This document shows, piece after piece, positions 26,667 through 34,733 of a stretch of 64,000 nt of DNA (position 1 is its first letter; each line of letters starts with the position of its first letter). The position numbers and the translations under genes were made by a program. The notes under the pieces were generated by a model that saw nothing but the letters and a program-made list of their open reading frames with translations, had not been told where the DNA came from and made no database searches. This DNA comes from Cellulosimicrobium sp. Marseille-Q4280 (GTDB lineage Bacteria; Actinomycetota; Actinomycetes; Actinomycetales; Cellulomonadaceae): the NCBI RefSeq assembly GCF_943181405.1, contig NZ_CALPBY010000003.1, positions 496,001 through 560,000 on the forward strand, in the 5' to 3' direction.

Positions 26667-28073
26667 TCAGAAGTTGATCATGTGCCCCGCGAGGCCGTGG
26701 ATCGACTCCTGGACGGCCTCGGACAGCGTCGGGTGCGTGTGCACGTTGCGCGACAGCTCGTTGACCGTGAGGTCCCACTTCTGCGCGAGCGTGAGCTCGG
26801 GCAGCATCTCGGAGACGTCCGGGCCGATGAGGTGCCCGCCGAGCAGCTCGCCGTAGGTCTCGTCGGAGATGAGCTTGACGAAGCCGACCGGGTCACCGAG
26901 GCCGTGGGCCTTGCCGTTCGCCATGAAGGGGAACGTCGCGACCTTGACCTTGTACCCCTCGTCGCGCGCCTGCTGCTCGGTGAGGCCGAAGCTCGCGACC
27001 TGCGGCTGGCAGAACGTCGCGCGCGGCATCATGCGGTAGTCGCCGAGCGTGAGGGTCTCCGCGCCGGCGATGGTCTCAGACGCGACGACGCCCTGCGCCT
27101 CCGCGACGTGCGCGAGCATGAGCTTCGCGGTGACGTCGCCGATCGCGTAGATGTTCTCGACGTTCGTGCGCATGACGTCGTCGATCGCGATGGCGCCGCG
27201 CTCGGTGAGCTGCACGCCGGTGTTCTCGAGGCCGAAGCCCTCGACGTTCGGGGCGAACCCGACGGCCATGAGCACCTTGTCGACGACGAGCTCGCCCGGC
27301 TTGTCGTCCTTGACGCCCTTGAACGTGACCTTGACGCCGTCGGTCCCGTTGTCGGTGACCGTCTGGACCGCCGTCGACGTCAGCAGCTTCACGCCGAGCT
27401 TCTTGTACTGCTTGGCGATCTCCTTGGAGACGTCCGCGTCCTCGTTCGGCAGCGCGCGGTCGAGGAACTCGATGATCGTGACGTCCACGCCGTAGTTCTT
27501 GAGGACGTAGCCGAACTCCATGCCGATGGCGCCGGCGCCGACGATGGCGATCGACTTCGGCAGGTCGCGCGTGAGGATCTGCTTCTCGTACGTGACGACG
27601 TTCTCGGACAGCTCGACGCCCGGCAGCAGGCGGACCTTCGAGCCCGTCGCGATGATCACGTTGTCGAACGTCACCTGGTCGGTCGAGCCGTCGGCGAGCT
27701 TCACGTCGAGCGTGTGCGCGTCGCGGAACGTGCCGCGGCCGTCGTACTCGGTGATCTTGTTCTTCTTCATGAGGAAGTGCACGCCCTTGACGCGTCCCTC
27801 GGCCACCTGGCGCGAGCGGTCGAACGCCGCGCCGAAGTCGAAGGTCACGTCACCGGACATGCCGAAGGTCTTCGCGTCGTGCGTGAAGAGGTGCGCGAGC
27901 TCGGCGTTGCGCAGGAGCGCCTTGGAGGGGATGCAGCCCACGTTGAGGCACACCCCTCCCCAGTACTTCTCCTCCACGACCGCGACCTGCAGACCCAGCT
28001 GGGCTGCACGGATCGCGGCCACGTAACCACCGGGACCTGCACCGAGGACGACGACGTCGTAGTGGGATGCCAT
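26667..28073 (-). CDS. lpdA: Dihydrolipoyl dehydrogenase
   Basis: E3 flavoprotein of the 2-oxoacid dehydrogenase complexes, reoxidising dihydrolipoamide with NAD. 468 residues: FAD motif [20 protein letters not shown], redox disulfide [16 protein letters not shown] motif [23 protein letters not shown], and the C-terminal active-site His-Glu in [12 protein letters not shown]. The ATG at 28073 is 7 bases behind a TAGGCT box and lacks a Shine-Dalgarno. It stands alone, as is usual for actinobacterial lpd. Confidence 0.96.
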   Translation of the reverse strand: MASHYDVVVLGAGPGGYVAAIRAAQLGLQVAVVEEKYWGGVCLNVGCIPSKALLRNAELAHLFTHDAKTFGMSGDVTFDFGAAFDRSRQVAEGRVKGVHFLMKKNKITEYDGRGTFRDAHTLDVKLADGSTDQVTFDNVIIATGSKVRLLPGVELSENVVTYEKQILTRDLPKSIAIVGAGAIGMEFGYVLKNYGVDVTIIEFLDRALPNEDADVSKEIAKQYKKLGVKLLTSTAVQTVTDNGTDGVKVTFKGVKDDKPGELVVDKVLMAVGFAPNVEGFGLENTGVQLTERGAIAIDDVMRTNVENIYAIGDVTAKLMLAHVAEAQGVVASETIAGAETLTLGDYRMMPRATFCQPQVASFGLTEQQARDEGYKVKVATFPFMANGKAHGLGDPVGFVKLISDETYGELLGGHLIGPDVSEMLPELTLAQKWDLTVNELSRNVHTHPTLSEAVQESIHGLAGHMINF

Positions 28074-28165
28074 GGCGCCAAGCCTACTGGCGCTCGGCGG
28101 GCCGCGGACCGCCGTCGCGGGCGACGTCCGCCACACCTCGCGGCCCTGCACGGCGCGTCACAGGG

Positions 28166-28195
28166 TTGACCCCGCCGTTCCGTCGGGGCGACGAT
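28166..28195 (+). promoter_or_regulatory. Promoter of the leuS leader
   Basis: TTGACC (28166-28171) and GACGAT (28190-28195) are spaced by 18 bases. The expected start of transcription coincides with the ATG of the leader peptide at 28203, 7 bases after the -10. Confidence 0.65.
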
Positions 28196-28202
28196 GTCCG
28201 GG

Positions 28203-28241
28203 ATGCGACACCTGCGGCTCCTCCTTCCCGGGCCGCGCTGA
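28203..28241 (+). CDS. Leu-rich leader peptide of leuS
   Basis: A 12-codon frame reads MRHLRLLLPGPR and stop. Four Leu codons are CTG, CTC, CTC and CTT, three of them consecutive. The stop lies inside the left arm of a strong hairpin (28233-28269). The start sits where transcription should begin, so the peptide would be translated from a leaderless mRNA. This is the design of a ribosome-mediated leucine attenuator: lack of charged tRNA-Leu stalls the ribosome at codons 4-8 and changes folding downstream. No genome annotation would list this short frame. Confidence 0.65.
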   Translation: MRHLRLLLPGPR

Positions 28242-28269
28242 GCCCGCCGGGCGGGCACGCTCAGCGCGG
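28233..28269 (+). terminator. Attenuator hairpin before leuS
   Basis: CCGCGCTGAGC (28233-28243) and GCTCAGCGCGG (28259-28269) are perfect 11-base arms. The loop itself can fold (CCCGCC/GGCGGG). The stem begins at codon 11 of the leader peptide and contains its TGA. It lies 85 bases upstream of leuS. Confidence 0.7.
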
Positions 28270-28354
28270 CGGTGCCTGCGCGTCCCGGTGACGGTCCCCG
28301 GGTGAGCACGGCGAGTGCCCGACGACGAAGCCCACCTTCTCGAGGAGCCTCACC

Positions 28355-30982
28355 GTGGACGCCGCACACCCTTCACCCCCTGACTCGCCTCCCACCACGC
28401 GCTCGTCGACCGCCGCGACCGAGGACCGCTGGCAGCGGTTCTGGGACGAGCACGGCACGTTCCGTGCCCGCGACGACGGCAGCCGACCCCGCCGCTACCT
28501 GCTGACGATGTTCCCCTACCCCTCCGGCGACCTGCACATGGGTCACGCGGAGGTGTTCGCGCTGGAGGACGTCGTCGCGCGGTACTGGCGCCTGCGCGGG
28601 TTCGATGTGCTCAACCCCATCGGCTGGGACTCCTTCGGCCTTCCCGCAGAGAACGCGGCGATCCGCCGCGGCGAGAACCCTGCCGTGTTCACCGAGGCCA
28701 ACATCGCGACGCAGGCCGCGACCGCGCGCCGGTACGGCGTCTCGTTCGACTGGTCGCGACGCCTCGAGACGCACCGGCCGGAGTACTCCCGCTGGACGCA
28801 GTGGCTGTTCCTGCGCCTGCTGGAGAACGACCTCGCGTACCGCGCGACGGCGCCCGTCAACTGGTGCCCGACGGACCGGACCGTGCTCGCCAACGAGCAG
28901 GTCGTCGGCGGCCGGTGCGAGCGGTGCGGCGCGGACGTCGTGCAGCGCGAGCTCACGCAGTGGTTCGTCCGCGTCACGGCCCACGCGGACCGGCTGCTCG
29001 ACGACATGTCGGCGCTCGAGGGCGCCTGGCCCGAGCGTGTGCTGGCGATGCAGCGCCACTGGATCGGGCGCAGCGAGGGCGCGCGCATCCGGTTCGCCGT
29101 CGTGCCCGACGGCGGCGCTCGCCCCACCCGGACCCGGCCGCCATCCGACCGAGCGGGCGAGGCAGCGACCGAGTCGGGCGCGGCCGCGCGGGACGCGACG
29201 GGTGAGCGCCCTGCCGTGGTCGAGGCGTTCACGACGCGGCCCGACACGCTGCCTGGCGTCACGTTCCTCGCGGTGGCGCCCGAGAGCCCGCTCGCGACCG
29301 CGCTGTGCAGCCCGGACCGCGCCGACGAGCTGGCGTCGTACCGCGCCGCCGCGCTCGCCGCGGGCGAGATCGCCCGGACTCGCGCCGACCGCGCCGCCTC
29401 CGGCGTGTTCCTCGGCGCGCACGTCCGCCACCCCGTCACGGGCGCCGACCTGCCGGTCTGGGCGGCCGACCACGTCCTCCCCGGCTATGGCACGGGCGCC
29501 GTCATGGGCGTGCCCGCGCACGACGAGCGCGACGCGCGGTTCGCGGCCGCCCACGGCCTGCCGACGGGCTCGGGCGAGACGTGGCCGACGGTCGACGACG
29601 CCGTCTCCCGACTGGAGGCGGTCGGCGCGGGCGAGCGCGCGACGTCGTACCGGCTGCGCGACTGGCTGGTGTCCCGGCAGCGCTACTGGGGTGCGCCGGT
29701 GCCCGTCGTGCACTGCGGGGCGTGCGGAGTCGTCCCTGTGCCCGACGACGAACTGCCCGTGCGCCTGCCCGACCTCGCCGGCGACGACCTGCTCCCCCGC
29801 GGCCGCTCGCCGCTCGCCTCCCCCGCCGCCGACGCGTGGCGCCGCGTCCCGTGCCCGCGCTGCGGGGCGGACGCCGAGCGCGACCCCGACACGCTCGACA
29901 CGTTCGTCGACTCGTCCTGGTACTTCCTGCGGTACTGCTCGCTCGGCACGGCGGCCGACGGCTCGGGCGCTCCCGACGACCTGCCGTTCCGACCCGAGGA
30001 CGCCCGCCGGTGGATGCCCGCCGCGCGGTACGTGGGCGGCGTCGAGCACGCGATCCTGCACCTGCTGTACAGCCGGTTCGTCACGAAGGTGCTGCACGAC
30101 CTGGGCTGGGTCGACGTCGTCGAGCCGTTCGCGACGCTGCTCAACCAGGGGCAGGTGCTCAACGGCGGCCGCGCGATGAGCAAGTCGTTGGGCAACGGCG
30201 TCGAGCTCGGCGCACAGGTCGACCGGTGGGGCGTCGACGCGGTGCGGCTCGCGATGGTCTTCGCGGGTCCGCCCGAGGACGACGTGGACTGGGCGGACGT
30301 CGACCCGGCCGCGATGCGCCGGTTCTGCGAGCGGGTGCTGCGGCTCGTCGACGCGGTCGCCTCCGGGAACGCGACGGGGACGGTCGCGGGCGGGGCGGTC
30401 ACGGACGCGCCGGGCGGCACGGGCCGCGCCGACCCGCCCGTGGCGCTGCGCGGTACGCGTGCGCACGCCCTGCGGCGCGTCACGCACCGGACGGTGCACG
30501 ACGCCGAGGACCTCCTCGAGCGGTCGCGGTTCAACGTGGTCGTGGCCCGGGTCATGGAGCTCGTCTCGGCGGCGCGCCGGGCGGTGACGGACGGCCCGGC
30601 GTCGGACGAGGACGCCGGTGCGCACCACGCCGCCGTCCGCGAGGGCGCCGAGGTCGTCGCCGTGCTGCTCGGCCTGTTCGCCCCGTACACCGCCGAGGAG
30701 GCGTGGGAACGGCTCGGGCACGCGCCGTCGGTCGCGGAGGCCGCGTGGCCGGACGTCGACCCCGCCCTGCTCGTCGACGACACCGTGGAGGCCGTCGTGC
30801 AGGTCGACGGGAAGGTGCGCGGACGGCTGACGGTAGCGGCCGACGTCGACGAGGCGACGCTGCGCGACCGCGCGCTCGCGACGCCGGGCGTCTCCCGGGC
30901 GACCGACGGTCGCGAGGTGGTGCGCGTCGTCGTGCGCCCGCCGCACCTCGTCAACGTCGTGACCCGCCCCGCGCGCGGGTGA
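28355..30982 (+). CDS. leuS: Leucyl-tRNA synthetase, auxiliary type
   Basis: Class I synthetase charging tRNA-Leu, 875 residues from GTG 28355 behind GAGGAG. HMGH (61-64, in MFPYPSGDLHMGHAEVF), the editing-domain motifs TTRPDTLPG and GYGTGAVMGVPAHDERD, and AMSKSLGN (near 608) are all present. It is shorter than the roughly 960-residue housekeeping LeuRS of actinobacteria and lacks the long insertions I know from the M. tuberculosis enzyme; it looks like the general bacterial type, so it is probably a second, acquired LeuRS. Residues ~250-287 form a low-complexity insert at the edge of the editing domain. An attenuator-like leader with Leu codons precedes it. A role as stress or inhibitor-resistant copy is inference. 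Confidence 0.9.
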   Translation: MDAAHPSPPDSPPTTRSSTAATEDRWQRFWDEHGTFRARDDGSRPRRYLLTMFPYPSGDLHMGHAEVFALEDVVARYWRLRGFDVLNPIGWDSFGLPAENAAIRRGENPAVFTEANIATQAATARRYGVSFDWSRRLETHRPEYSRWTQWLFLRLLENDLAYRATAPVNWCPTDRTVLANEQVVGGRCERCGADVVQRELTQWFVRVTAHADRLLDDMSALEGAWPERVLAMQRHWIGRSEGARIRFAVVPDGGARPTRTRPPSDRAGEAATESGAAARDATGERPAVVEAFTTRPDTLPGVTFLAVAPESPLATALCSPDRADELASYRAAALAAGEIARTRADRAASGVFLGAHVRHPVTGADLPVWAADHVLPGYGTGAVMGVPAHDERDARFAAAHGLPTGSGETWPTVDDAVSRLEAVGAGERATSYRLRDWLVSRQRYWGAPVPVVHCGACGVVPVPDDELPVRLPDLAGDDLLPRGRSPLASPAADAWRRVPCPRCGADAERDPDTLDTFVDSSWYFLRYCSLGTAADGSGAPDDLPFRPEDARRWMPAARYVGGVEHAILHLLYSRFVTKVLHDLGWVDVVEPFATLLNQGQVLNGGRAMSKSLGNGVELGAQVDRWGVDAVRLAMVFAGPPEDDVDWADVDPAAMRRFCERVLRLVDAVASGNATGTVAGGAVTDAPGGTGRADPPVALRGTRAHALRRVTHRTVHDAEDLLERSRFNVVVARVMELVSAARRAVTDGPASDEDAGAHHAAVREGAEVVAVLLGLFAPYTAEEAWERLGHAPSVAEAAWPDVDPALLVDDTVEAVVQVDGKVRGRLTVAADVDEATLRDRALATPGVSRATDGREVVRVVVRPPHLVNVVTRPARG

Positions 30983-31088
30983 CCGCCGACGCGCGAGGTC
31001 GTGTGCGACGGATACGATGCTGCGGCCGCGTCCCGACACGACTCAGCGGACCCGCCCGCGGCACCTCGGGCCCGCGTACGGAGACCTC

Positions 31089-32081
31089 ATGGCTGTCGGA
31101 CTCGCTGCCCTCCTCGACGACATCGCGGCGTTCGCCAAGCTCGCCGCGGCGTCGGTGGACGACGTCGCCGCGGCCGCGGGACGCGCGAGCGCGAAGGCGA
31201 CGGGCGTCGTCATCGACGACACCGCCGTGACACCGCGCTATGTCGAGGGACTCGCCGCGAAGCGCGAGCTGCCGGTCATCAAGCGCATCGCCACCGGCTC
31301 GCTGCGCAACAAGCTGTTGTTCATCCTCCCGGCGATCCTTCTGCTGAGCGAGTTCCTCGAGTTCCTGCTCACCCCCCTGCTCATGGTCGGTGGCCTGTAC
31401 CTCGCGTTCGAGGGCGCCGAGAAGGTGTGGGAGCTGGTCTCCGGGAAGCACCACGCGGAGGTCGAGAGCGCGGCGGAGAAGAAGGCCGTCGACGAGGACA
31501 CCGTCGTGTCCAGCGCCGTCCGCACGGACTTCATCCTCAGCGCCGAGATCATGGTGATCGCGCTCAACGAGATCGCGTCCGAGGGCTTCTGGTCGCGCCT
31601 GATCATCCTCGTCATCGTGGCGCTCCTCATCACCGCCGTGGTGTACGGCATCGTCGCGCTCATCGTGAAGATGGACGACATCGGGCTCCACCTCGTGGGC
31701 CGCAGGACGGGCTGGGTGCAGTCGTTCGGCCGTGGCCTCGTGGGGGCGATGCCCAAGGTCATGGCCGTCATCTCGTTCGTCGGGATCATCGCGATGCTCT
31801 GGGTCGGCGGGCACATCCTCCTCCAGGGCACGTACGACCTCGGCTGGCACGGCCCCTACGACGTGGTGCACCACCTCGAGCACGCCGTCGAGGACGTGGC
31901 AGGCATCGGTGGCTTCCTCGCCTGGCTCGTCAACACGGCGTGCTCCGCCGTGGTGGGCGTTCTCGTCGGGGGGCTCGTCGTCCTGGTCGTGCACCTGATC
32001 CCCCGCCGCAAGCACGGCGAGCCGGCGGACCACGGGCAGACGCCCTCCTCCCCTGCGCCCACCGAGCCGTCGGACGCCTGA
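31089..32081 (+). CDS. DUF808 (YedI-like) membrane protein
   Basis: 330 residues. The DUF808 pattern is clear: MAVGLAALLDDIAAFAKLAA, GVVIDDTAVTPRYVEGL, ELPVIKRIATGSLRNK, then about five to six membrane helices, with LIVKMDDIGLHLV between them. The C-terminus is a short polar tail. Function unknown; E. coli YedI is an uncharacterised inner-membrane protein. A TACGAT -10-like box at 31013-31018 would give a leader of about 65 bases. The following CorC-type gene lies 38 bases downstream on the same strand. Confidence 0.88.
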   Translation: MAVGLAALLDDIAAFAKLAAASVDDVAAAAGRASAKATGVVIDDTAVTPRYVEGLAAKRELPVIKRIATGSLRNKLLFILPAILLLSEFLEFLLTPLLMVGGLYLAFEGAEKVWELVSGKHHAEVESAAEKKAVDEDTVVSSAVRTDFILSAEIMVIALNEIASEGFWSRLIILVIVALLITAVVYGIVALIVKMDDIGLHLVGRRTGWVQSFGRGLVGAMPKVMAVISFVGIIAMLWVGGHILLQGTYDLGWHGPYDVVHHLEHAVEDVAGIGGFLAWLVNTACSAVVGVLVGGLVVLVVHLIPRRKHGEPADHGQTPSSPAPTEPSDA

Positions 32082-32119
32082 CCCGGCGTCGACGCCGCCC
32101 CTCCTGATTGGATGGGGCG

Positions 32120-33427
32120 ATGGACTCCGGCACCTGGACCAACATCGCTCTCGTGCTGCTCTTCGTCCTCGTCGGCGGCGTGTTCGCCGGCACCGAGATC
32201 GCGCTCGTGTCGCTGCGCGAGAGCCAGGTCGCGCAGCTCGAGAAGCAGTCGGCCCGCGGGGCACGCGTCGCGGAGGTCGCGCGCGACCCCAACCGCTTCC
32301 TCGCCGCCGTCCAGATCGGCGTGACCGTCGCGGGGTTCTTCTCGGCCGCCTACGGCGCGTCGACGCTCGCCCCGGACCTCGCGCCGGTCCTCGAAGGGCT
32401 CGGGCTGCCCGAGTCGCTCGCGTCGACCCTCTCGCTCGTCCTGCTCACGCTGCTCGTCGCCTACCTCTCGCTCGTGCTCGGCGAGCTCGTGCCCAAGCGC
32501 ATCGCGCTGCAGCGCTCGGCATCGGTCGCGCTCGCCGTCGCGCCCCCGCTCGACCGGTTCGCGACGCTCATGCGTCCCGTGATCTGGCTCCTGTCGCGGT
32601 CGACGGACGCCGTCGTGCGGCTCCTCGGTGGCAACCCGTCGGCGCGCGGCGAGGAGATGAGCGAGGAGGAGCTCCGCGAGCTCGTCCTCGCGCACGAGGC
32701 GCTGCCGGAGGACGAGCGCCGCATCCTCGACGACGTGTTCGCCGCCGGGGACCGGTCGCTCGCCGAGGCGATGACGCCCCGCGGCGACGTCGCGTTCCTG
32801 TCCGGCGACGAGACGCTCGCCGACGCCGCCCGCACCGTCGCGGCCGGGCCGTTCTCGCGGTACCCCGTGACGGGCGAGGACTTCGACGACGTCGTCGGGT
32901 TCCTCCACGTGCGCGACCTGCTCGGGCGCGACTGCCCCGACCACCCGGAGACGGACCCGGCGACCGGTCGCCCCGTGCTCGTGCGCGACGTCGTGCGGCC
33001 GATCCTCGAGCTGCCCGCGACGAACACCGTGCTGCCTGCGATGTCGCGCATGCGGAGCGAGGGCGTGCACATCGCCGTCGTCGTGGACGAGTACGGCGGC
33101 ACCGACGGCATCGTCACCCTCGAGGACCTCGTCGAGGAGCTCGTCGGCGACATCCGCGACGAGTACGACCCGGATGACACCCCGCCGGCGCGCGAGGACG
33201 GCGCAGCGACGAGCGTCGACGGCGGCCAGACCATCGAGGAGCTCGCGCGTCGCACCGGTATCGCGCTGCCCGACGGGCCGTACGAGACCGTCGCCGGGTT
33301 CGTGGTGGCCGAGCTCGGCCGCCTGGCGGTGGTGGGCGACCACGTCGACGTCGCGGGGCACCGGCTCACCGTGACGGACGTGTCGCGCCGGCGGATCGTC
33401 CGCCTCGACGTCTCCGACCTCACGTGA
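32120..33427 (+). CDS. CNNM/CorC (HlyC)-family CBS-domain membrane protein
   Basis: 435 residues from ATG 32120. The N-terminal CNNM membrane domain has about four segments (NIALVLLFVLVGGVFAGTEIALVSL to VLGELVPKRIALQRS). A CBS pair follows (SLAEAMTPRGDVAFL and HIAVVVDEYGGTDGIVTLED), then a C-terminal CorC_HlyC domain (TVAGFVVAELGRLAVVGD). Homologues take part in Mg2+/Co2+ efflux. The start has TTGGAT exactly 6 bases upstream and no ribosome site, suggesting a leaderless transcript. Confidence 0.9.
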   Translation: MDSGTWTNIALVLLFVLVGGVFAGTEIALVSLRESQVAQLEKQSARGARVAEVARDPNRFLAAVQIGVTVAGFFSAAYGASTLAPDLAPVLEGLGLPESLASTLSLVLLTLLVAYLSLVLGELVPKRIALQRSASVALAVAPPLDRFATLMRPVIWLLSRSTDAVVRLLGGNPSARGEEMSEEELRELVLAHEALPEDERRILDDVFAAGDRSLAEAMTPRGDVAFLSGDETLADAARTVAAGPFSRYPVTGEDFDDVVGFLHVRDLLGRDCPDHPETDPATGRPVLVRDVVRPILELPATNTVLPAMSRMRSEGVHIAVVVDEYGGTDGIVTLEDLVEELVGDIRDEYDPDDTPPAREDGAATSVDGGQTIEELARRTGIALPDGPYETVAGFVVAELGRLAVVGDHVDVAGHRLTVTDVSRRRIVRLDVSDLT

Positions 33428-33464
33428 GTGCTGGGTGTCGGTGGTGGGTCGTAGCGTCCAGCCC

Positions 33465-34352
33465 ATGGGCGCATCGACGGAGATCAAGGTCGGGATCGTC
33501 GGGAGCTTCGGCTCCGTGACCGAGGTGGTCGACATGGCGGTCGCGGCCGAGGAGCACGGCTGGGACGGCTTCTTCTCGTGGGACGGCATGAGCATCATGG
33601 AGGTCGACACCTACGACCCGTGGGCCGTGCTCGCCGCGGCCGCCGTCCGGACGGACCGGATCACGCTGGGCGCGATGGTCTTCGCGCTCCCCCGCCGCAA
33701 GCCGTGGGAGGTCGTGCGGCAGTCCGTCACCGTCGACCACCTGTCGGGCGGGCGCCTCGTCCTGCCCGTGGGCGTAGGAGTGCTCGACGACGGCGGCTTC
33801 TCGGCCGTCCCCGGCGAGCCGCGAGCGCTGCGCGACCGGGCCGCACAGCTCGACGACGCCCTCGCCTTCCTCGACCGCGCCTGGACCGGCGAGCCGTTCG
33901 CGTTCTCCGGCACGCGACTCGAGACGAGCGAGATGCACTTCCTCCCGCGCCCGGTCGAGCGTCCGGTCGTCGGGCATCACGTCCCCGTCTGGCCCGTCGG
34001 AGTGTGGGACGCCGAGCGCCCGCCGCTACGCTCGCTCGACCGCACCCTGCGCCACGACGGCATCGTCGTCCAGCTCAGCGGCGATCGCGGCTTCGACGTC
34101 CCGACGCCCGACGACGTCGCCGCCCTCGTCACGTGGCTCACCGCGCGCCGGACCGAGCTGGGCCTCGCCGATCGCCCGTTCGACGTCGTCCTCCAGGGCG
34201 AGCTCCCCGCAGACCGCTCCGCGGCGCAGGACCAGCTCGCCGGCCTCGCCGACGCCGGCGCGACCTGGTGGGTCGAGTCGCGCTGGAACCCGGAGACCGC
34301 GACCCCGCGGTCCCTCCTCGACGCGATCGACCAGGGCCCGCCGCGACCCTGA
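33465..34352 (+). CDS. LLM-class flavin-dependent oxidoreductase
   Basis: Luciferase-like monooxygenase-fold enzyme, 295 residues, using FMN or F420. Family motifs: VGIVGSFGSVTEVVDMAVAAEEHGWDGFF, RTDRITLGAMVFALPRRKPWEVVRQSVTVD, and HLSGGRLVLPVGVG. The cofactor and substrate cannot be chosen by eye; the shortened C-terminus (WWVESRWN) places it with small actinobacterial LLM proteins. The ATG lies 7 bases behind TAGCGT (33452-33457). Confidence 0.88.
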   Translation: MGASTEIKVGIVGSFGSVTEVVDMAVAAEEHGWDGFFSWDGMSIMEVDTYDPWAVLAAAAVRTDRITLGAMVFALPRRKPWEVVRQSVTVDHLSGGRLVLPVGVGVLDDGGFSAVPGEPRALRDRAAQLDDALAFLDRAWTGEPFAFSGTRLETSEMHFLPRPVERPVVGHHVPVWPVGVWDAERPPLRSLDRTLRHDGIVVQLSGDRGFDVPTPDDVAALVTWLTARRTELGLADRPFDVVLQGELPADRSAAQDQLAGLADAGATWWVESRWNPETATPRSLLDAIDQGPPRP

Positions 34353-34686
34353 CCCGGTCATCCTGCGGAACGCCGCCGTTGTGCACGAGCGGCGACCTCC
34401 GAGTCCGGGCCTTCGCGGTCGACCGGGCTGCGGCCCGTGCTGTCCCCCTCAGCACGGTGCTTGACGACGCATCGGCGACCACGAGATCGTGCAGGGCGAG
34501 GCCGACGGCCTGGCCCTCAGTCTCCAGCGCCGAGCAGTGGATCTGCGCGGAGAGCCTGCGCGGATCCACTCGTCGCGCCGGGCGCGCATCGGGGGGCCGA
34601 CCTGGACTCGCGGTCGTGCCGCTGAGAGGTGCCTCCCAGGACGAGGCGGCCCGTGGACCCGATCAGGAGTGCGACCGGGCAGCGGG
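34353..34686. other. Non-coding stretch, possible gene remnant
   Basis: About 330 bases without a convincing gene. On the minus strand a frame from about 34569 reads ALETEGQAVGLALHDLVVAD with plausible codon usage, then loses any pattern; it could be the decayed end of a gene, but I recognise no family and no ribosome site. Confidence 0.3.
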
Positions 34687-34725
34687 GCCGCCACGCCGCC
34701 GTCGAACACCCAGCGGCGTGGCGGC
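34687..34725 (-). terminator. Terminator of the DHA2 exporter gene
   Basis: Perfect 13-base arms GCCGCCACGCCGC (34687-34699) and GCGGCGTGGCGGC (34713-34725) lie 8 bases past the exporter stop. Confidence 0.75.
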
Positions 34726-34733
34726 GCGGACTG

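Noticed and set aside
28152-28354. T-box riboswitch before leuS
   Set aside because: No T-box consensus (TGGNACCGCG) and no specifier-loop structure could be found; the Leu-codon leader peptide explains the region better.
28373-31039. Very long open frame on the strand opposite leuS
   Set aside because: It is the mirror of a GC-rich gene: the amino acids are Arg/Val/Asp-biased with no domain, and the plus strand carries all LeuRS motifs.
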